From Dactylosporangium sp. AC04546 (lineage in GTDB: Bacteria; Actinomycetota; Actinomycetes; Mycobacteriales; Micromonosporaceae), in NCBI RefSeq assembly GCF_022095675.1, contig NZ_JAHYSG010000019.1, positions 1-64,000 of the forward strand: a stretch of 64,000 nucleotides of DNA, read 5' to 3'. Below are positions 8,897 to 16,811 of the stretch, one piece after another (position 1 is the first letter of the stretch; every line of letters begins with the position of its first letter). Made by a program: the position numbers and the translations under genes. A model generated the notes under the pieces. That model was given only the letters and a program-made list of their open reading frames with translations. It searched no databases and was not told where the DNA came from.

Positions 8897-10399
8897 ATGT
8901 ACGCCAACCTCGGATTCGCCCTGCTCACCGCGCAGGCCCGCCGGGCTCCCGACGCCGTCGCGGTGACCCACCAGGGCCACGGCTACACCTACGACGAGCT
9001 CGACCGCCGGGTCAACCGCCGCGCCAACGCCCTCGCCGCCGCGGGCGTCGCGCCCGGCACGCGGGTGGCGAGCCTGCTCGGCGACCCGCTCGCCATCACC
9101 GAGCTGTACCTCGCCCAGGCGAAGCTCGGCGCCGTGCTCGTCGCGCTCAACCCCTACTGGACCGACGACGTCCTGGTCGCCGTCGTCGAGTCGAGCGGCT
9201 CACCGGTGGTGCTCTACGACACCGTCTCCGCGCCGGTGATCGAGCGGATCCGCGACCGGCTCACCGGTGTCCGCACGTTCCTGCCCGCCGGTGACGTCGA
9301 CGGATCCGACGAGGCGCCGCCACCCCTCGGCGCCAGTGGTGACGACGTGTTCGCGCTGTTCTTCACCTCCGGTACCACCGGACTGCCCAAACCGGTCACA
9401 TACACGCACTCGATCGCGCTCGCCGCGGCCAACCTGTGGACCGACGTGCCGCGCCCGCCGGGTTCGGCGTTCGGCACCGGCCCGATCATCTGGGGTGTCG
9501 GCTTCGTCGCCATCGCCTGCCCGGCCCTGCTCGGCGGGGTCCGCCTGGTGCTGGAGAGCGACTTCGGCCCGGCCGGCTTCCTGGCCACCGTGCCGCGCGA
9601 GCGCATCACGCACGTCAGCGTCATCCCGAGCTTCTTCGCGCAGCTGCTGAGCACCGACGCGCACGAGGGCGTCGACCTCGACTCGATCCGCATCATCATG
9701 CTCGGCGCCGAGCCGCTGCCCCGCCCGCTGCTGGAGCGCATCCGCACCCGGCTGCCGAACGCGCTCATCTACTCGTACTACGGGCAGACCGAGGCGCCGT
9801 ACAGCTGCTGGGCCCGCCAGGACGACGGCAGCGTGCCGCTGTCGAGCTCGGGCCGCGCCCGCACGCTCGGCGCGGCCCGCGTGGTCGACGCCGAGGGCCG
9901 CCGGCTCGTCGGCGAGGTCGGCGAGATCCAGCTGTCCGGCCCGCACGTCATGGCCGGCTACGACGGGCTGCCCGACGCGACCGCCGCGGCCCTGCGCGAC
10001 GGCTGGTTCGTCGGCGGGGACGTCGGCGTCATGGACGAGACCGGCGTGCTGACCGTCCTCGGCCGGCGGGAGGACGCGATCCGCAAGAAGGGCGCGCTGA
10101 CGCTCCCGTCGACGATCGAGGACGCGGTACTGGCGATGCCCGGTGTCGCGGAGGCCGGCGTCGTCGGGGTCCCTGAGCACGGCGAACAGAAGGTGCTGGT
10201 GGCGGTCGTGCCGCGCCAGGGGGTCGAGCTGACCCCCGAGGCGGTGACCGCGCACCTGACGTCGCTGCCGCCGGCCGCGTGGCCGGACCTGGTCGTCATC
10301 GCCGACGAGCTGCCGCACGCCAACGACGCCTCCGGCGGGCGCGGCAAGCTGCTGCGGCGCGAGATCCGGACCCGCTGGGGCGGGCCGCTCTCGCCTTGA
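8897..10399 (+). CDS. AMP-forming acyl-CoA synthetase
   Basis: A 500-residue ANL ligase with an intact P-loop (FFTSGTTGLPKP, about 153-164), the YGQTEAP adenine-binding stretch near 294, GWFVGGDVG (a variant of the WxxTGD motif) near 370, and the C-terminal GGRGKLLRREI with the catalytic lysine. It would form an acyl-CoA from a carboxylate made by the upstream LLM enzyme. It ends with TGA immediately next to the stop of the convergent KstR2-like gene, with no bases between. Acyl specificity is unknown. Confidence 0.88.
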   Translation: MYANLGFALLTAQARRAPDAVAVTHQGHGYTYDELDRRVNRRANALAAAGVAPGTRVASLLGDPLAITELYLAQAKLGAVLVALNPYWTDDVLVAVVESSGSPVVLYDTVSAPVIERIRDRLTGVRTFLPAGDVDGSDEAPPPLGASGDDVFALFFTSGTTGLPKPVTYTHSIALAAANLWTDVPRPPGSAFGTGPIIWGVGFVAIACPALLGGVRLVLESDFGPAGFLATVPRERITHVSVIPSFFAQLLSTDAHEGVDLDSIRIIMLGAEPLPRPLLERIRTRLPNALIYSYYGQTEAPYSCWARQDDGSVPLSSSGRARTLGAARVVDAEGRRLVGEVGEIQLSGPHVMAGYDGLPDATAAALRDGWFVGGDVGVMDETGVLTVLGRREDAIRKKGALTLPSTIEDAVLAMPGVAEAGVVGVPEHGEQKVLVAVVPRQGVELTPEAVTAHLTSLPPAAWPDLVVIADELPHANDASGGRGKLLRREIRTRWGGPLSP

Positions 10400-11032
10400 T
10401 CAGGTGTTCAAACCGTGCAGCAGCAGCGTGAGGTACCGCTTGGCAACGTCGGCGATCGTCAGCTCGCCGTCCTCGCGGTACCACCGGGCGACGGCGGAGA
10501 TGCAGTCGCGGGCGTGCCGGTAGACGATGCCGGGCTCGGGGTAGCGGCGGAACACGCCCTCCTCGACGCCCTGGCGGATGACGTCGGTCCAGATCCGCTC
10601 CACCTCCGCCTCGCGCTCGGCGAGGTAGGCGAACCGCGGGAACCGCGACAGCTGCAGCTGCTCGTGCTGGAGCACGATCACGGCCGCGCGGTGCTCGACG
10701 AGCGACTCGAACGCGGCGATGATCAGGCGGCTCAGCGTCAGGTCGCTCGGCGTCGGCTCGGCGATGATCTGCCGGTAGGTCGCCACGAGCTGGTCCAGGT
10801 AACTGGACAGCAGCTCGTCGACGATCGCCTCCTTGGAGTCGAAGTGGTGGTAGAGGCTGCCCGGCAGCACCCCCGCGGCGTCGGCGATCTCGCGCACCGT
10901 CGTGGCGCTGAAGCCGTTGTCGGCGAACAGGGCGGCCGCGGTGGCGAGCAGGGACTGCCGTCGCTCCGAGCCCTCCGACGCCGAGCCGCCGCGGCGGGAC
11001 CGCGCGGACTTGCGCCCCTCAGTCGTGGTCAT
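10400..11032 (-). CDS. KstR2-like TetR-family repressor (first of two)
   Basis: A 210-residue TetR protein. Residues about 25-75 form the helix-turn-helix (FSATTVREIADAAGVLPG, then SLYHHFDSKEAIVDELL). The ligand domain includes PRFAYLAEREAEVERIW and resembles KstR2 of mycobacteria, whose effector is HIP-CoA and whose operator is AnCAAGnnCTTGnT. Nine near-matches to that operator lie in this window, so this protein or its paralog at 37473 is the likely regulator. Its own promoter (CATACT minus-10) overlaps a degenerate box with one good half, suggesting weak autoregulation. The ligand is predicted to be a CoA thioester, not necessarily steroid-derived. Confidence 0.85.
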   Translation of the reverse strand: MTTTEGRKSARSRRGGSASEGSERRQSLLATAAALFADNGFSATTVREIADAAGVLPGSLYHHFDSKEAIVDELLSSYLDQLVATYRQIIAEPTPSDLTLSRLIIAAFESLVEHRAAVIVLQHEQLQLSRFPRFAYLAEREAEVERIWTDVIRQGVEEGVFRRYPEPGIVYRHARDCISAVARWYREDGELTIADVAKRYLTLLLHGLNT

Positions 11033-11039
11033 GCCGCCG

Positions 11040-11067
11040 AGTATGCCTGATCGAACAAGCGTTACAT
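11040..11067 (-). promoter_or_regulatory. Weak KstR2-like half-site at the regulator promoter
   Basis: AACAAGCGTTACAT (11054-11067) keeps one good half of the consensus but has three mismatches in the other half. CATACT (11045 to 11040 on the minus strand) is a plausible minus-10 for the repressor gene. Autoregulation is suggested but not strong. Confidence 0.45.
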
Positions 11068-11084
11068 CAAGCGGATGTGACGCG

Positions 11085-11133
11085 TTGACCGTCCCCGTAA
11101 CACAACACTACGATGACCAAGCAAGCGCTCGGT
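11085..11133 (+). promoter_or_regulatory. Promoter and KstR2-like operator for the VOC-aldolase-DUF35 operon
   Basis: TTGACC (11085-11090), an 18-base spacer and TACGAT (11109-11114) are followed five bases later by AGCAAGCGCTCGGT (11120-11133), one mismatch from the consensus. TGACC and GGTCA flank the box as an outer inverted repeat. The layout repeats that at 7763-7810 and 28393-28441. Confidence 0.75.
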
Positions 11134-11170
11134 CAACATTGAGCGCATTCGGTACCGCCAGGAGCGCGAC

Positions 11171-11521
11171 ATGCAGCCAGGTCAGGCCCGTGTTGGCAAC
11201 ATTCTCTACCCTACCGGCGATTTGAACAGCTCGGTCGCGTTCTACCGCGACGGGCTCGGCCTTCCCGTCAAGTTCGCCGACGGCGACCGGTTCGCGGCGC
11301 TGGACGGCGGCGGGGTCACCTTCGCGCTCGCGGCCGGCGACGAGGCGCTCGGTACGACACCCGTCGCCTCGTTCAAGGTGGACTCCGTGCCCGAGGCGGT
11401 CGACCGGCTCACGGCCCTCGGCGCCGAGCTGGTGCTCGGCCCCTCGCGCGGCCCCCACGAGGTGCGGGCCCTCCTGAACGACCCGGCCGGCAACCCGTTC
11501 GTCGTCTACGCCGCCGCATGA
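11171..11521 (+). CDS. VOC-superfamily (glyoxalase/bleomycin-resistance fold) protein
   Basis: A 116-residue single VOC module (VGNILYPTGDLNSSVAFYRD at the start, LLNDPAGNPFVVY at the end). VOC proteins include dioxygenases, epimerases, lyases and binding proteins; the classic metal ligands are not obvious here, so an enzymatic role is uncertain. It heads the operon VOC-aldolase-DUF35-ADP synthetase-LLM, with AGGAG before the ATG. Its stop overlaps the next start (ATGA). A CoA-ester epimerase or binding role would fit the context but is inference. Confidence 0.8.
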   Translation: MQPGQARVGNILYPTGDLNSSVAFYRDGLGLPVKFADGDRFAALDGGGVTFALAAGDEALGTTPVASFKVDSVPEAVDRLTALGAELVLGPSRGPHEVRALLNDPAGNPFVVYAAA

Positions 11522-12666
11522 CGACGGTCGCCATCGCGGGCGTCGGGCGGACCGAGCTGTCGAAGAACTCCGGCGTCTCCACGCTCACGCTCGCGCTGCG
11601 GGCGATCCGCGCCGCGCTCGACGACGCCGGCCTGCAGGTCCGTGACGTCGACGGGGTCTCGACGCACAGCGTCGGCGACTCCGCCCCGGCGCCGGTCGTG
11701 GCGTCGGCGCTCGGCATCCGCGACGTGGCGTTCCTGCTCAACCAGTCCGGCGGCGGTGGCCTGTCGGCGACGGTGGTCGGCTACGCCGCCGCGGCCATCG
11801 CCACCGGCCAGGCGTCGGTGGTGGTGTGCTGGCGGGCGATCAACGCCCGCTCGGAGTTCCGGATGGGCGGCACCGGCCGCGACGCGCCGCCGCTCGCCGA
11901 GTTCCAGTACCAGGTGCCCTACGGCTACGTCGCCCCGCCGCAGCAGTTCGCGATGCTGGCCCGCGAGCTGCTCGACGCCGGCGCCGTCGACGAGCGCGTG
12001 CTCGGCACGGTGTCGGTGACCCAGCGTTCGCACGCTGCCCGCAACCCGCGGGCGATGCTGCGCACTCCCCTCACGCTCGACGACTACCTCGCGTCGCCGT
12101 GGGTGGTCGAGCCGCTGCGGCTGCTGGACTGCTGTCTGGAGACGGACGCCGCGGTCGCCCTCGTGCTCACGTCGGCCTCACGCGCCCGGGACCTCGCTCG
12201 CCCGCCCGTGCACATTCGCGCATTCGCGACCGGCGGAGGCGACACGCTGTACTCGACGGGCCGCTCGACGCTGGCCCCGAGCGCCGCCGCCCTGATGGCG
12301 CCGCGGCTGTTCCGTGCGGCCGGGCTGGCCCCGTCGGACATCGACGTCGCCGAGCTGTACGACGCGTTCACCCCGCTCGTGCCCCTCCAGTTGGAGGACT
12401 ACGGCCTCTGCCCGCCGGGTGGCGCGGCCGAGTTCATCCTGGCCGGCGAGACGGCGATCGGCGGCACGCTGCCGGTCAACACGCACGGCGGCCACCTCTC
12501 CGAGGGCTACGTGCACGGCCTCAACCACGTCGCCGAGGCGGTGGACCAGCTGCGCGGCGACGCGGGCGACCGCCAGGTGGCCGGCGCGCGGACCGCGCTG
12601 GTGAGCGCGCAGCCCGGCTACGTCGGCGGCGTCACGTCGGCCCTCATCCTGGGCGGCCCGCAGTGA
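11518..12666 (+). CDS. Thiolase-fold lipid-transfer protein, predicted Ltp2-type retro-aldolase
   Basis: A 382-residue SCP2/lipid-transfer thiolase relative. The thiolase nucleophile position reads LLNQSGGGGLSA with no cysteine, and the C-terminal cysteine motif is absent. The two oxyanion histidines of thiolases are replaced by tyrosines: Tyr281 in LYDAF (usual HDCF position) and Tyr331 in GGHLSEGYVHG (usual GHP position). From memory, the steroid aldolase Ltp2 uses Tyr294 and Tyr344, the same 50-residue spacing. Ltp2 acts as a complex with a DUF35 protein, and the next gene is DUF35. Predicted to cleave a beta-hydroxyacyl-CoA by retro-aldol reaction rather than thiolysis. ATGA and GTGA overlaps join it to its neighbours. 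Confidence 0.85.
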   Translation: MTTVAIAGVGRTELSKNSGVSTLTLALRAIRAALDDAGLQVRDVDGVSTHSVGDSAPAPVVASALGIRDVAFLLNQSGGGGLSATVVGYAAAAIATGQASVVVCWRAINARSEFRMGGTGRDAPPLAEFQYQVPYGYVAPPQQFAMLARELLDAGAVDERVLGTVSVTQRSHAARNPRAMLRTPLTLDDYLASPWVVEPLRLLDCCLETDAAVALVLTSASRARDLARPPVHIRAFATGGGDTLYSTGRSTLAPSAAALMAPRLFRAAGLAPSDIDVAELYDAFTPLVPLQLEDYGLCPPGGAAEFILAGETAIGGTLPVNTHGGHLSEGYVHGLNHVAEAVDQLRGDAGDRQVAGARTALVSAQPGYVGGVTSALILGGPQ

Positions 12667-12728
12667 GCGCGGCGTCCACACCCGAACAGCCTGCGGTGAG
12701 CGCCCCGGCCACACCCGCACAGCCTTCG
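12663..12728 (+). repeat. 33-bp tandem repeat at the DUF35 5' end
   Basis: Two imperfect 33-base units (12663-12695 and 12696-12728) encode VSAASTPEQPA and VSAPATPAQPS. A third partial unit starts at 12729. Every unit begins with GTGAGCGC, giving three in-frame GTG codons. Confidence 0.85.
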
Positions 12729-13130
12729 GTGAGCGCGGCGAGCTGGCGGCAGCCGCGGGTCGACCGTGACTCGGCCGAGTGGTGGGCGGCGGTCGCCCGG
12801 CACGAGCTGCTGTTGCAGCGCTGCGACGGCTGCGACGAACTGCGCTGGCCGCCGCGCGCGATGTGCGCAGGGTGCGGCGGGTTCGACTGGACCTGGCGGC
12901 CCAGCGCCGGCGACGGCACGGTCGCCAGCTGGATCCGCAGCCACCGGGCCTTCGCTCCCGGTCTGCCGCTGCCCCACGTCACCGTCCTCGTACGCCTCGC
13001 CGACCAGCCCGACCTGCTGCTGCCCGGCGGCTGGACCGGCACCACCGAACCACGGACAGGGCTGGCCGCGCGGCTGCGCTTCGACGACATCGAGCCGGGT
13101 CTGACGCTGCTGAGCTGGGAGGCCGCATGA
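12663..13130 (+). CDS. DUF35 OB-fold zinc-ribbon partner of the aldolase
   Basis: A 155-residue DUF35 protein with a rubredoxin-like zinc ribbon (CDGCDELRWPPRAMCAGCG, two CxxC pairs, about residues 56-74) followed by an OB fold. Such proteins bind and stabilise Ltp2-like or thiolase-like proteins and help hold CoA. GTG at 12663 overlaps the aldolase stop. The first 22 residues are two copies of an 11-residue repeat, each opening with GTG, so starts at 12696 or 12729 are also possible. The core family begins near ASWRQPRVD, so the repeat is an extra low-complexity tail. Confidence 0.82.
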   Translation: MSAASTPEQPAVSAPATPAQPSVSAASWRQPRVDRDSAEWWAAVARHELLLQRCDGCDELRWPPRAMCAGCGGFDWTWRPSAGDGTVASWIRSHRAFAPGLPLPHVTVLVRLADQPDLLLPGGWTGTTEPRTGLAARLRFDDIEPGLTLLSWEAA

Positions 13131-15205
13131 CCGTCGTAGTGCCGGAGCCCGAGGTCAAGGAGCTGCTGCGCCGCTTCGGCGTGCGGGTCCCGAACGGCGT
13201 CTCCGGTCCTTCCCTGGCCGACGCCGCGGGGCTCACACCGCCGCTGGTGCTCAAGGCGTACGGCCCGGACATCGTGCACAAGTCCGACGTCGGCGCCGTC
13301 GAGCTGGGCCACGACGCGACCACTGTCGTCGCCGCCGCGGCGCGCATGCGCGAACGGATCCCGTCCCTCGCGGGCTTTCTCGTCGAGGAGCAGCTGCCGA
13401 TCGGCCTCGAGCTGATCGTCGGCGTCGTGCACCGGCCGCCGTTCGGACACCTGGTCCTCCTCGGCCTCGGTGGCACCCTCGCCGAGGTCATCGACCGCAC
13501 CGTCACCCGCCTCGCCCCGCTCACACCGGCGGACGCCGAGGAGATGATCGCCGCGTTCCCGGCGGCGGCCCTGCTCGACGGCGTCCGCGGCGGCCCGCCC
13601 CTGGACCGCGCCGCCCTGGCCGACCTCCTCGTCGCGGTGTCCGGACCCCTGCTCGACCACTTCGGCGAACGGCTCGCCGAGTTCGAATGCAACCCGGTCG
13701 CCCTCGGCCCGTCGGGTGCCGTCGCGTTGGACGCGCGCCTGCTCCTTCGAGACAGCTCGGAACCTTCCCCGCCTGAGCCGGCCGGCACGGACTTCACGCC
13801 GCTCTTCTCGCCGCGCGCCGTGGCGGTGGCCGGGGCCTCGGCGACCAAACAGGGGTTCGGGAACCGGTTCCTCCAGGCGTACCGGGCCGCCGGCTGGACG
13901 GACGGCACCCTGTTCGCGATCCACCCGAGCGCCGACCGGATCGACGGCGTGCCGGCGGTGCCCTCGGTCGCCGACATCCCCGGCGGCGTCGACTACCTGC
14001 TCGTCACCGTCCCCGCCGCGCAGGCCCCGGCACTCGTCGCCGGCACCGCCGGGGCGGCCCGCTTCGTGCAGGTGGTCAGTGGCGGCTTCGGCGAGACCGG
14101 CGCCGGTGGTGCCGACCGGGAGCGGGAGCTGCTGGCCGCGCTGCGGTCGGCCAAGACGCGGCTGCTCGGGCCGAACTGCCTCGGCACGTACGCGCCCCTC
14201 GGCCGTCAGGTCTTCACGTTCGGGCAGAGCCTGGAGCCCGGGCCGGTCAGCGTCCTGTCGCAGAGCGGCGGCCTGGCCGGCGACATCACCACCGCCGGCG
14301 GCCGGCGCGGGATCCGGTTCGCGCGGGTGGTGAGCCTCGGCAACGGGATCGACGTCGCCGCGGGCGAGCTCCTCGAGTGGCTGGTCGACGACCCCGAGAC
14401 CGAGGTCGTCGGCTGCTACCTGGAGGGCCCGCGCGACGGCGCCCGGCTGGTGCGGGCGCTGCGCCGCGCCCGCAAGCCGGTCGTGCTCCTGCCCGGTGGC
14501 CTGAGCCGCCAGGGCGCCGACGCGGTCGCCTCGCACACCGGCTCGCTGGCCGGCGACGACCGGCTGTGGGACGCGATCGCCGCCGGCACCGGGGCGATCC
14601 GGGTGTCCACGCTGGAGGACTTCCTGGGCGTGCTGCGGATGCTCCAGGTGTACGCGCACCGCCCCGCCGTTCCCGGCTCCGACGTGCTGGTGGTGGGGCC
14701 CGGCGGCGGCGCCTCGGTGCTGGCGACCGATGCCTGCGACCGCGCCGGCCTGACCCTCGCCCCGATCGTGGCGGCGACCCGGCAGGCGTTGCGGGACAAC
14801 GGGTTCGGCGCCGGGACGAGCGTGACCAACCCGGTCGAGGTGCCGATCGGGCCGGCCTCCCCGCCGGACCTGGCGGCCCGCGTGCTCGGCCCTGTCCTGG
14901 CCGGCCAGCACTATCCGGACGTCCTGCTGCACGTCAACGTGCAGAGCTACTTCAGCTACGGCACGGGCGACCTCGCCCCGCTGGTCGACCTGCTCGGCCG
15001 GCTGCCCGAGCTGGCCGGCGCGGCGCGGGTGACCCTCGCCGCCCGCAACCTCGACACCGCCCCCGGCGACGCGGCCGACCGCATCGGTGCGGCCGCCGTC
15101 GCCGCCGGCGTCCCCCTCTACGGCACGCTCGACGCCGCCGCGACCGCGATCGCGGCGGTCAAGCGGTGGACCGGCGTTCACGCGATGGAAGGCAGGAACC
15201 CATGA
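13127..15205 (+). CDS. ADP-forming acyl-CoA synthetase, ATP-grasp domain first
   Basis: A 692-residue NDP-forming acyl-CoA synthetase. Residues about 1-207 are the ATP-grasp module (IVHKSDVGAVELG, AALLDGVRGG). The CoA-binding Rossmann module follows (FSPRAVAVAGAS, about 220), then the ligase domain with LSQSGGLAGD and SHTGSLAGDD, whose histidine is the expected phosphohistidine. Most fused members have the reverse order. It would interconvert an acid, ATP and CoA with acyl-CoA, ADP and phosphate. ATGA overlaps with both neighbours place it in the aldolase operon, perhaps to recover ATP from, or activate, the acid fragment released by cleavage. Confidence 0.88.
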   Translation: MTVVVPEPEVKELLRRFGVRVPNGVSGPSLADAAGLTPPLVLKAYGPDIVHKSDVGAVELGHDATTVVAAAARMRERIPSLAGFLVEEQLPIGLELIVGVVHRPPFGHLVLLGLGGTLAEVIDRTVTRLAPLTPADAEEMIAAFPAAALLDGVRGGPPLDRAALADLLVAVSGPLLDHFGERLAEFECNPVALGPSGAVALDARLLLRDSSEPSPPEPAGTDFTPLFSPRAVAVAGASATKQGFGNRFLQAYRAAGWTDGTLFAIHPSADRIDGVPAVPSVADIPGGVDYLLVTVPAAQAPALVAGTAGAARFVQVVSGGFGETGAGGADRERELLAALRSAKTRLLGPNCLGTYAPLGRQVFTFGQSLEPGPVSVLSQSGGLAGDITTAGGRRGIRFARVVSLGNGIDVAAGELLEWLVDDPETEVVGCYLEGPRDGARLVRALRRARKPVVLLPGGLSRQGADAVASHTGSLAGDDRLWDAIAAGTGAIRVSTLEDFLGVLRMLQVYAHRPAVPGSDVLVVGPGGGASVLATDACDRAGLTLAPIVAATRQALRDNGFGAGTSVTNPVEVPIGPASPPDLAARVLGPVLAGQHYPDVLLHVNVQSYFSYGTGDLAPLVDLLGRLPELAGAARVTLAARNLDTAPGDAADRIGAAAVAAGVPLYGTLDAAATAIAAVKRWTGVHAMEGRNP

Positions 15206-16119
15206 CCCGCCGGGAGTTCAGGTTCGGGGCCGTCGTCCGGCTCGCCGACTCGGCCAAGGCCTGGGCCGAGAAGGCCCGCATGCTGGAGGACTCGGGCTTC
15301 GACATCCTCTTCGTCCCCGACCACTTCGTCGGCCCGCGCTTCGCCCCGATGCCGGCGCTGACCGCCGCCGCGTGCGCCACCACCCGGCTGCGGCTGGGCA
15401 CGATGGTGCTGTCCAACGACTACCGGCACCCGGTGGCCCTGGCCAAGGAGGCGGCCACCGTCGACCTGCTCTCCGAGGGCCGGCTCGAGCTGGGCATCGG
15501 CACCGGCTGGATGCGGATGGAGTACGACAAGGCCGGGCTCACGTTCGACCCGCCGGCCGTGCGGGTGGCCCGCCTGGCCGAGGCGCTGACCGTCCTCAAG
15601 GGTCTGTGGCGCGGCGGCCCGTTCTCGTACGCCGGCGAGCACTACCGCATCGACCAGCTGGCCATGGAGCCGCTGCCGAAGCAGCGCCCGCACCCGCGGA
15701 TCCTGCTCGGCGGCGGCGGACCGGCGATGCTGCGGCTGGCCGCGCGCGAGGCCGACGCGATCAACCTGGCCGTCCAGGTGCGCGCCGACGGCAGCGCGCC
15801 GTCGGAGGCCGACGCCGGGGTGGCCGCGTTCATCCGCAAGATCGACCTGGTCCGCGAGGCGGCCGGTGACCGCTGGGCCACGCTCGACGTCGGCACCAGC
15901 GTGCAGCAGATCGGCGCGGCGAGCCGCCTCGGCGAGTGGAGCGCGGCCAACGTCGGCCCGCAGGCCGAGACGCCGCAGGTACTGCTGGGCAGCGTCGAGG
16001 AGCGCATCGACAAGCTGCGGCACTGGCGCGACGAGCACGGCCTGAACTACTTCGTCCTGCACAACGACCGCGACCTCGACGACTTCCTGCCGGTCGTCAA
16101 GGCCCTCGCCGGAACGTGA
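15202..16119 (+). CDS. LLM-class F420-type oxidoreductase (TIGR03621-like)
   Basis: A 305-residue luciferase-fold protein. VPDHFVGPRFAPMPAL near 40, TTRLRLGTMVLSNDYRHP near 65, and GRLELGIGTGWMRMEYDKAG near 95 match the F420-dependent TIGR03621 group as I remember it. Last gene of the five-gene operon starting at 11171, with its ATG overlapping the synthetase stop. Likely reduces or oxidises an intermediate using F420 rather than FMN, unlike the EHHF-type LLMs at 2770 and 7832. Confidence 0.82.
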   Translation: MTRREFRFGAVVRLADSAKAWAEKARMLEDSGFDILFVPDHFVGPRFAPMPALTAAACATTRLRLGTMVLSNDYRHPVALAKEAATVDLLSEGRLELGIGTGWMRMEYDKAGLTFDPPAVRVARLAEALTVLKGLWRGGPFSYAGEHYRIDQLAMEPLPKQRPHPRILLGGGGPAMLRLAAREADAINLAVQVRADGSAPSEADAGVAAFIRKIDLVREAAGDRWATLDVGTSVQQIGAASRLGEWSAANVGPQAETPQVLLGSVEERIDKLRHWRDEHGLNYFVLHNDRDLDDFLPVVKALAGT

Positions 16120-16121
16120 AA

Positions 16122-16164
16122 GTCAATGTTGACGTTCGTCAACCCCCGCCGAATCAACATTGAC
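16122..16164. terminator. Bidirectional hairpin between convergent genes
   Basis: GTCAATGTTGA (16122-16132) and TCAACATTGAC (16154-16164) form an 11-bp perfect stem. An alternative inner hairpin GTTGACG-TT-CGTCAAC lies at 16128-16143. Further copies of the motif (GTCAATGTCGTCAAC) follow up to 16190. It separates the plus-strand operon end from the minus-strand TetR end, so a two-way terminator is likely. Confidence 0.6.
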
Positions 16165-16185
16165 GAGTCGACGTCGTCAATGTCG

Positions 16186-16749
16186 TCAACGTTGCAGGAC
16201 CAGGTCCACGATCGCCGTCGCGAGGTCCGGGCGGTCGCCGCCGCGGAAGACCAGGTGGAACACGACCGCGCCGACCAGCACGTCGAAGAGCAGGTCGGGG
16301 TCGGTCGACGCCGGCGTCTCGCCGCGCGCGACGGCGCCCGAGACCACGGCACGGAACTGGCCGCGGGCCGCCGCCTCCAGCGGGTCGCGCGCGTGCTCGC
16401 GCAGCTCCGAGCCGGGCGAGAACAGCGGGAGCAGGCCGGGCAGCGCGGCCCGGGTCTCCGGCCGCGAGTAGGAGCGCACCGCTGCCTCGACCAGCCGGAG
16501 CACGTCCCGGCGGAAGTCACCGCTGTCGCCGATCGGCGCGATGTCGTCGGCGGGGAACGCCGCGTCGTACACCAGCAGCGCCTTCGACGGCCAGCGCCGG
16601 TAGATCGTCGGCCGGGTGACGCCGGCCCGCTGCGCCACCAGCTCGTAGCTCAGGCGCTCGTAGCCGACCTCGGTGAGCAGCTCGCGCGCCGCCTGCAGCA
16701 CCGCGGTGTCGGTGCTCGCGACCCGGGGACGGCCCCGCTCCCTTGACAT
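16186..16749 (-). CDS. TetR/AcrR-family repressor of the dioxygenase operon
   Basis: A 187-residue TetR protein with the helix-turn-helix at about 18-60 (YERLSYELVAQRAGVTRPTIY, RRWPSKALLVYDA). Its ligand domain is unlike the KstR2-type proteins in the window. It is divergent from the PhyH-lactonase-ligase operon across 62 bases containing an inverted repeat, so it most likely represses that operon and itself. Effector unknown. Confidence 0.85.
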   Translation of the reverse strand: MSRERGRPRVASTDTAVLQAARELLTEVGYERLSYELVAQRAGVTRPTIYRRWPSKALLVYDAAFPADDIAPIGDSGDFRRDVLRLVEAAVRSYSRPETRAALPGLLPLFSPGSELREHARDPLEAAARGQFRAVVSGAVARGETPASTDPDLLFDVLVGAVVFHLVFRGGDRPDLATAIVDLVLQR

Positions 16750-16771
16750 CGCGCTCCTTCCGTTGCTTTGC

Positions 16772-16791
16772 TTTACGTATCGTATCGTAAA
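16772..16791. promoter_or_regulatory. Inverted-repeat operator of the divergent TetR
   Basis: TTTACG (16772-16777) and CGTAAA (16786-16791) flank the 8-base centre TATCGTAT. The site lies in the 62-base divergent promoter and is AT-rich against the GC-rich background. It is unrelated to the KstR2-type boxes, marking this operon as separately controlled. Confidence 0.7.
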
Positions 16792-16811
16792 CTAAATTGC
16801 AGGAGGACGAC

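Noticed and set aside
11518..12666. Ordinary acetyl-CoA acetyltransferase
   Set aside because: Both thiolase cysteines and both oxyanion histidines are absent.
12644..15181. An 845-codon minus-strand frame opposite the ADP-forming synthetase
   Set aside because: Low-complexity shadow frame; the plus strand carries all ATP-grasp and CoA-binding motifs.
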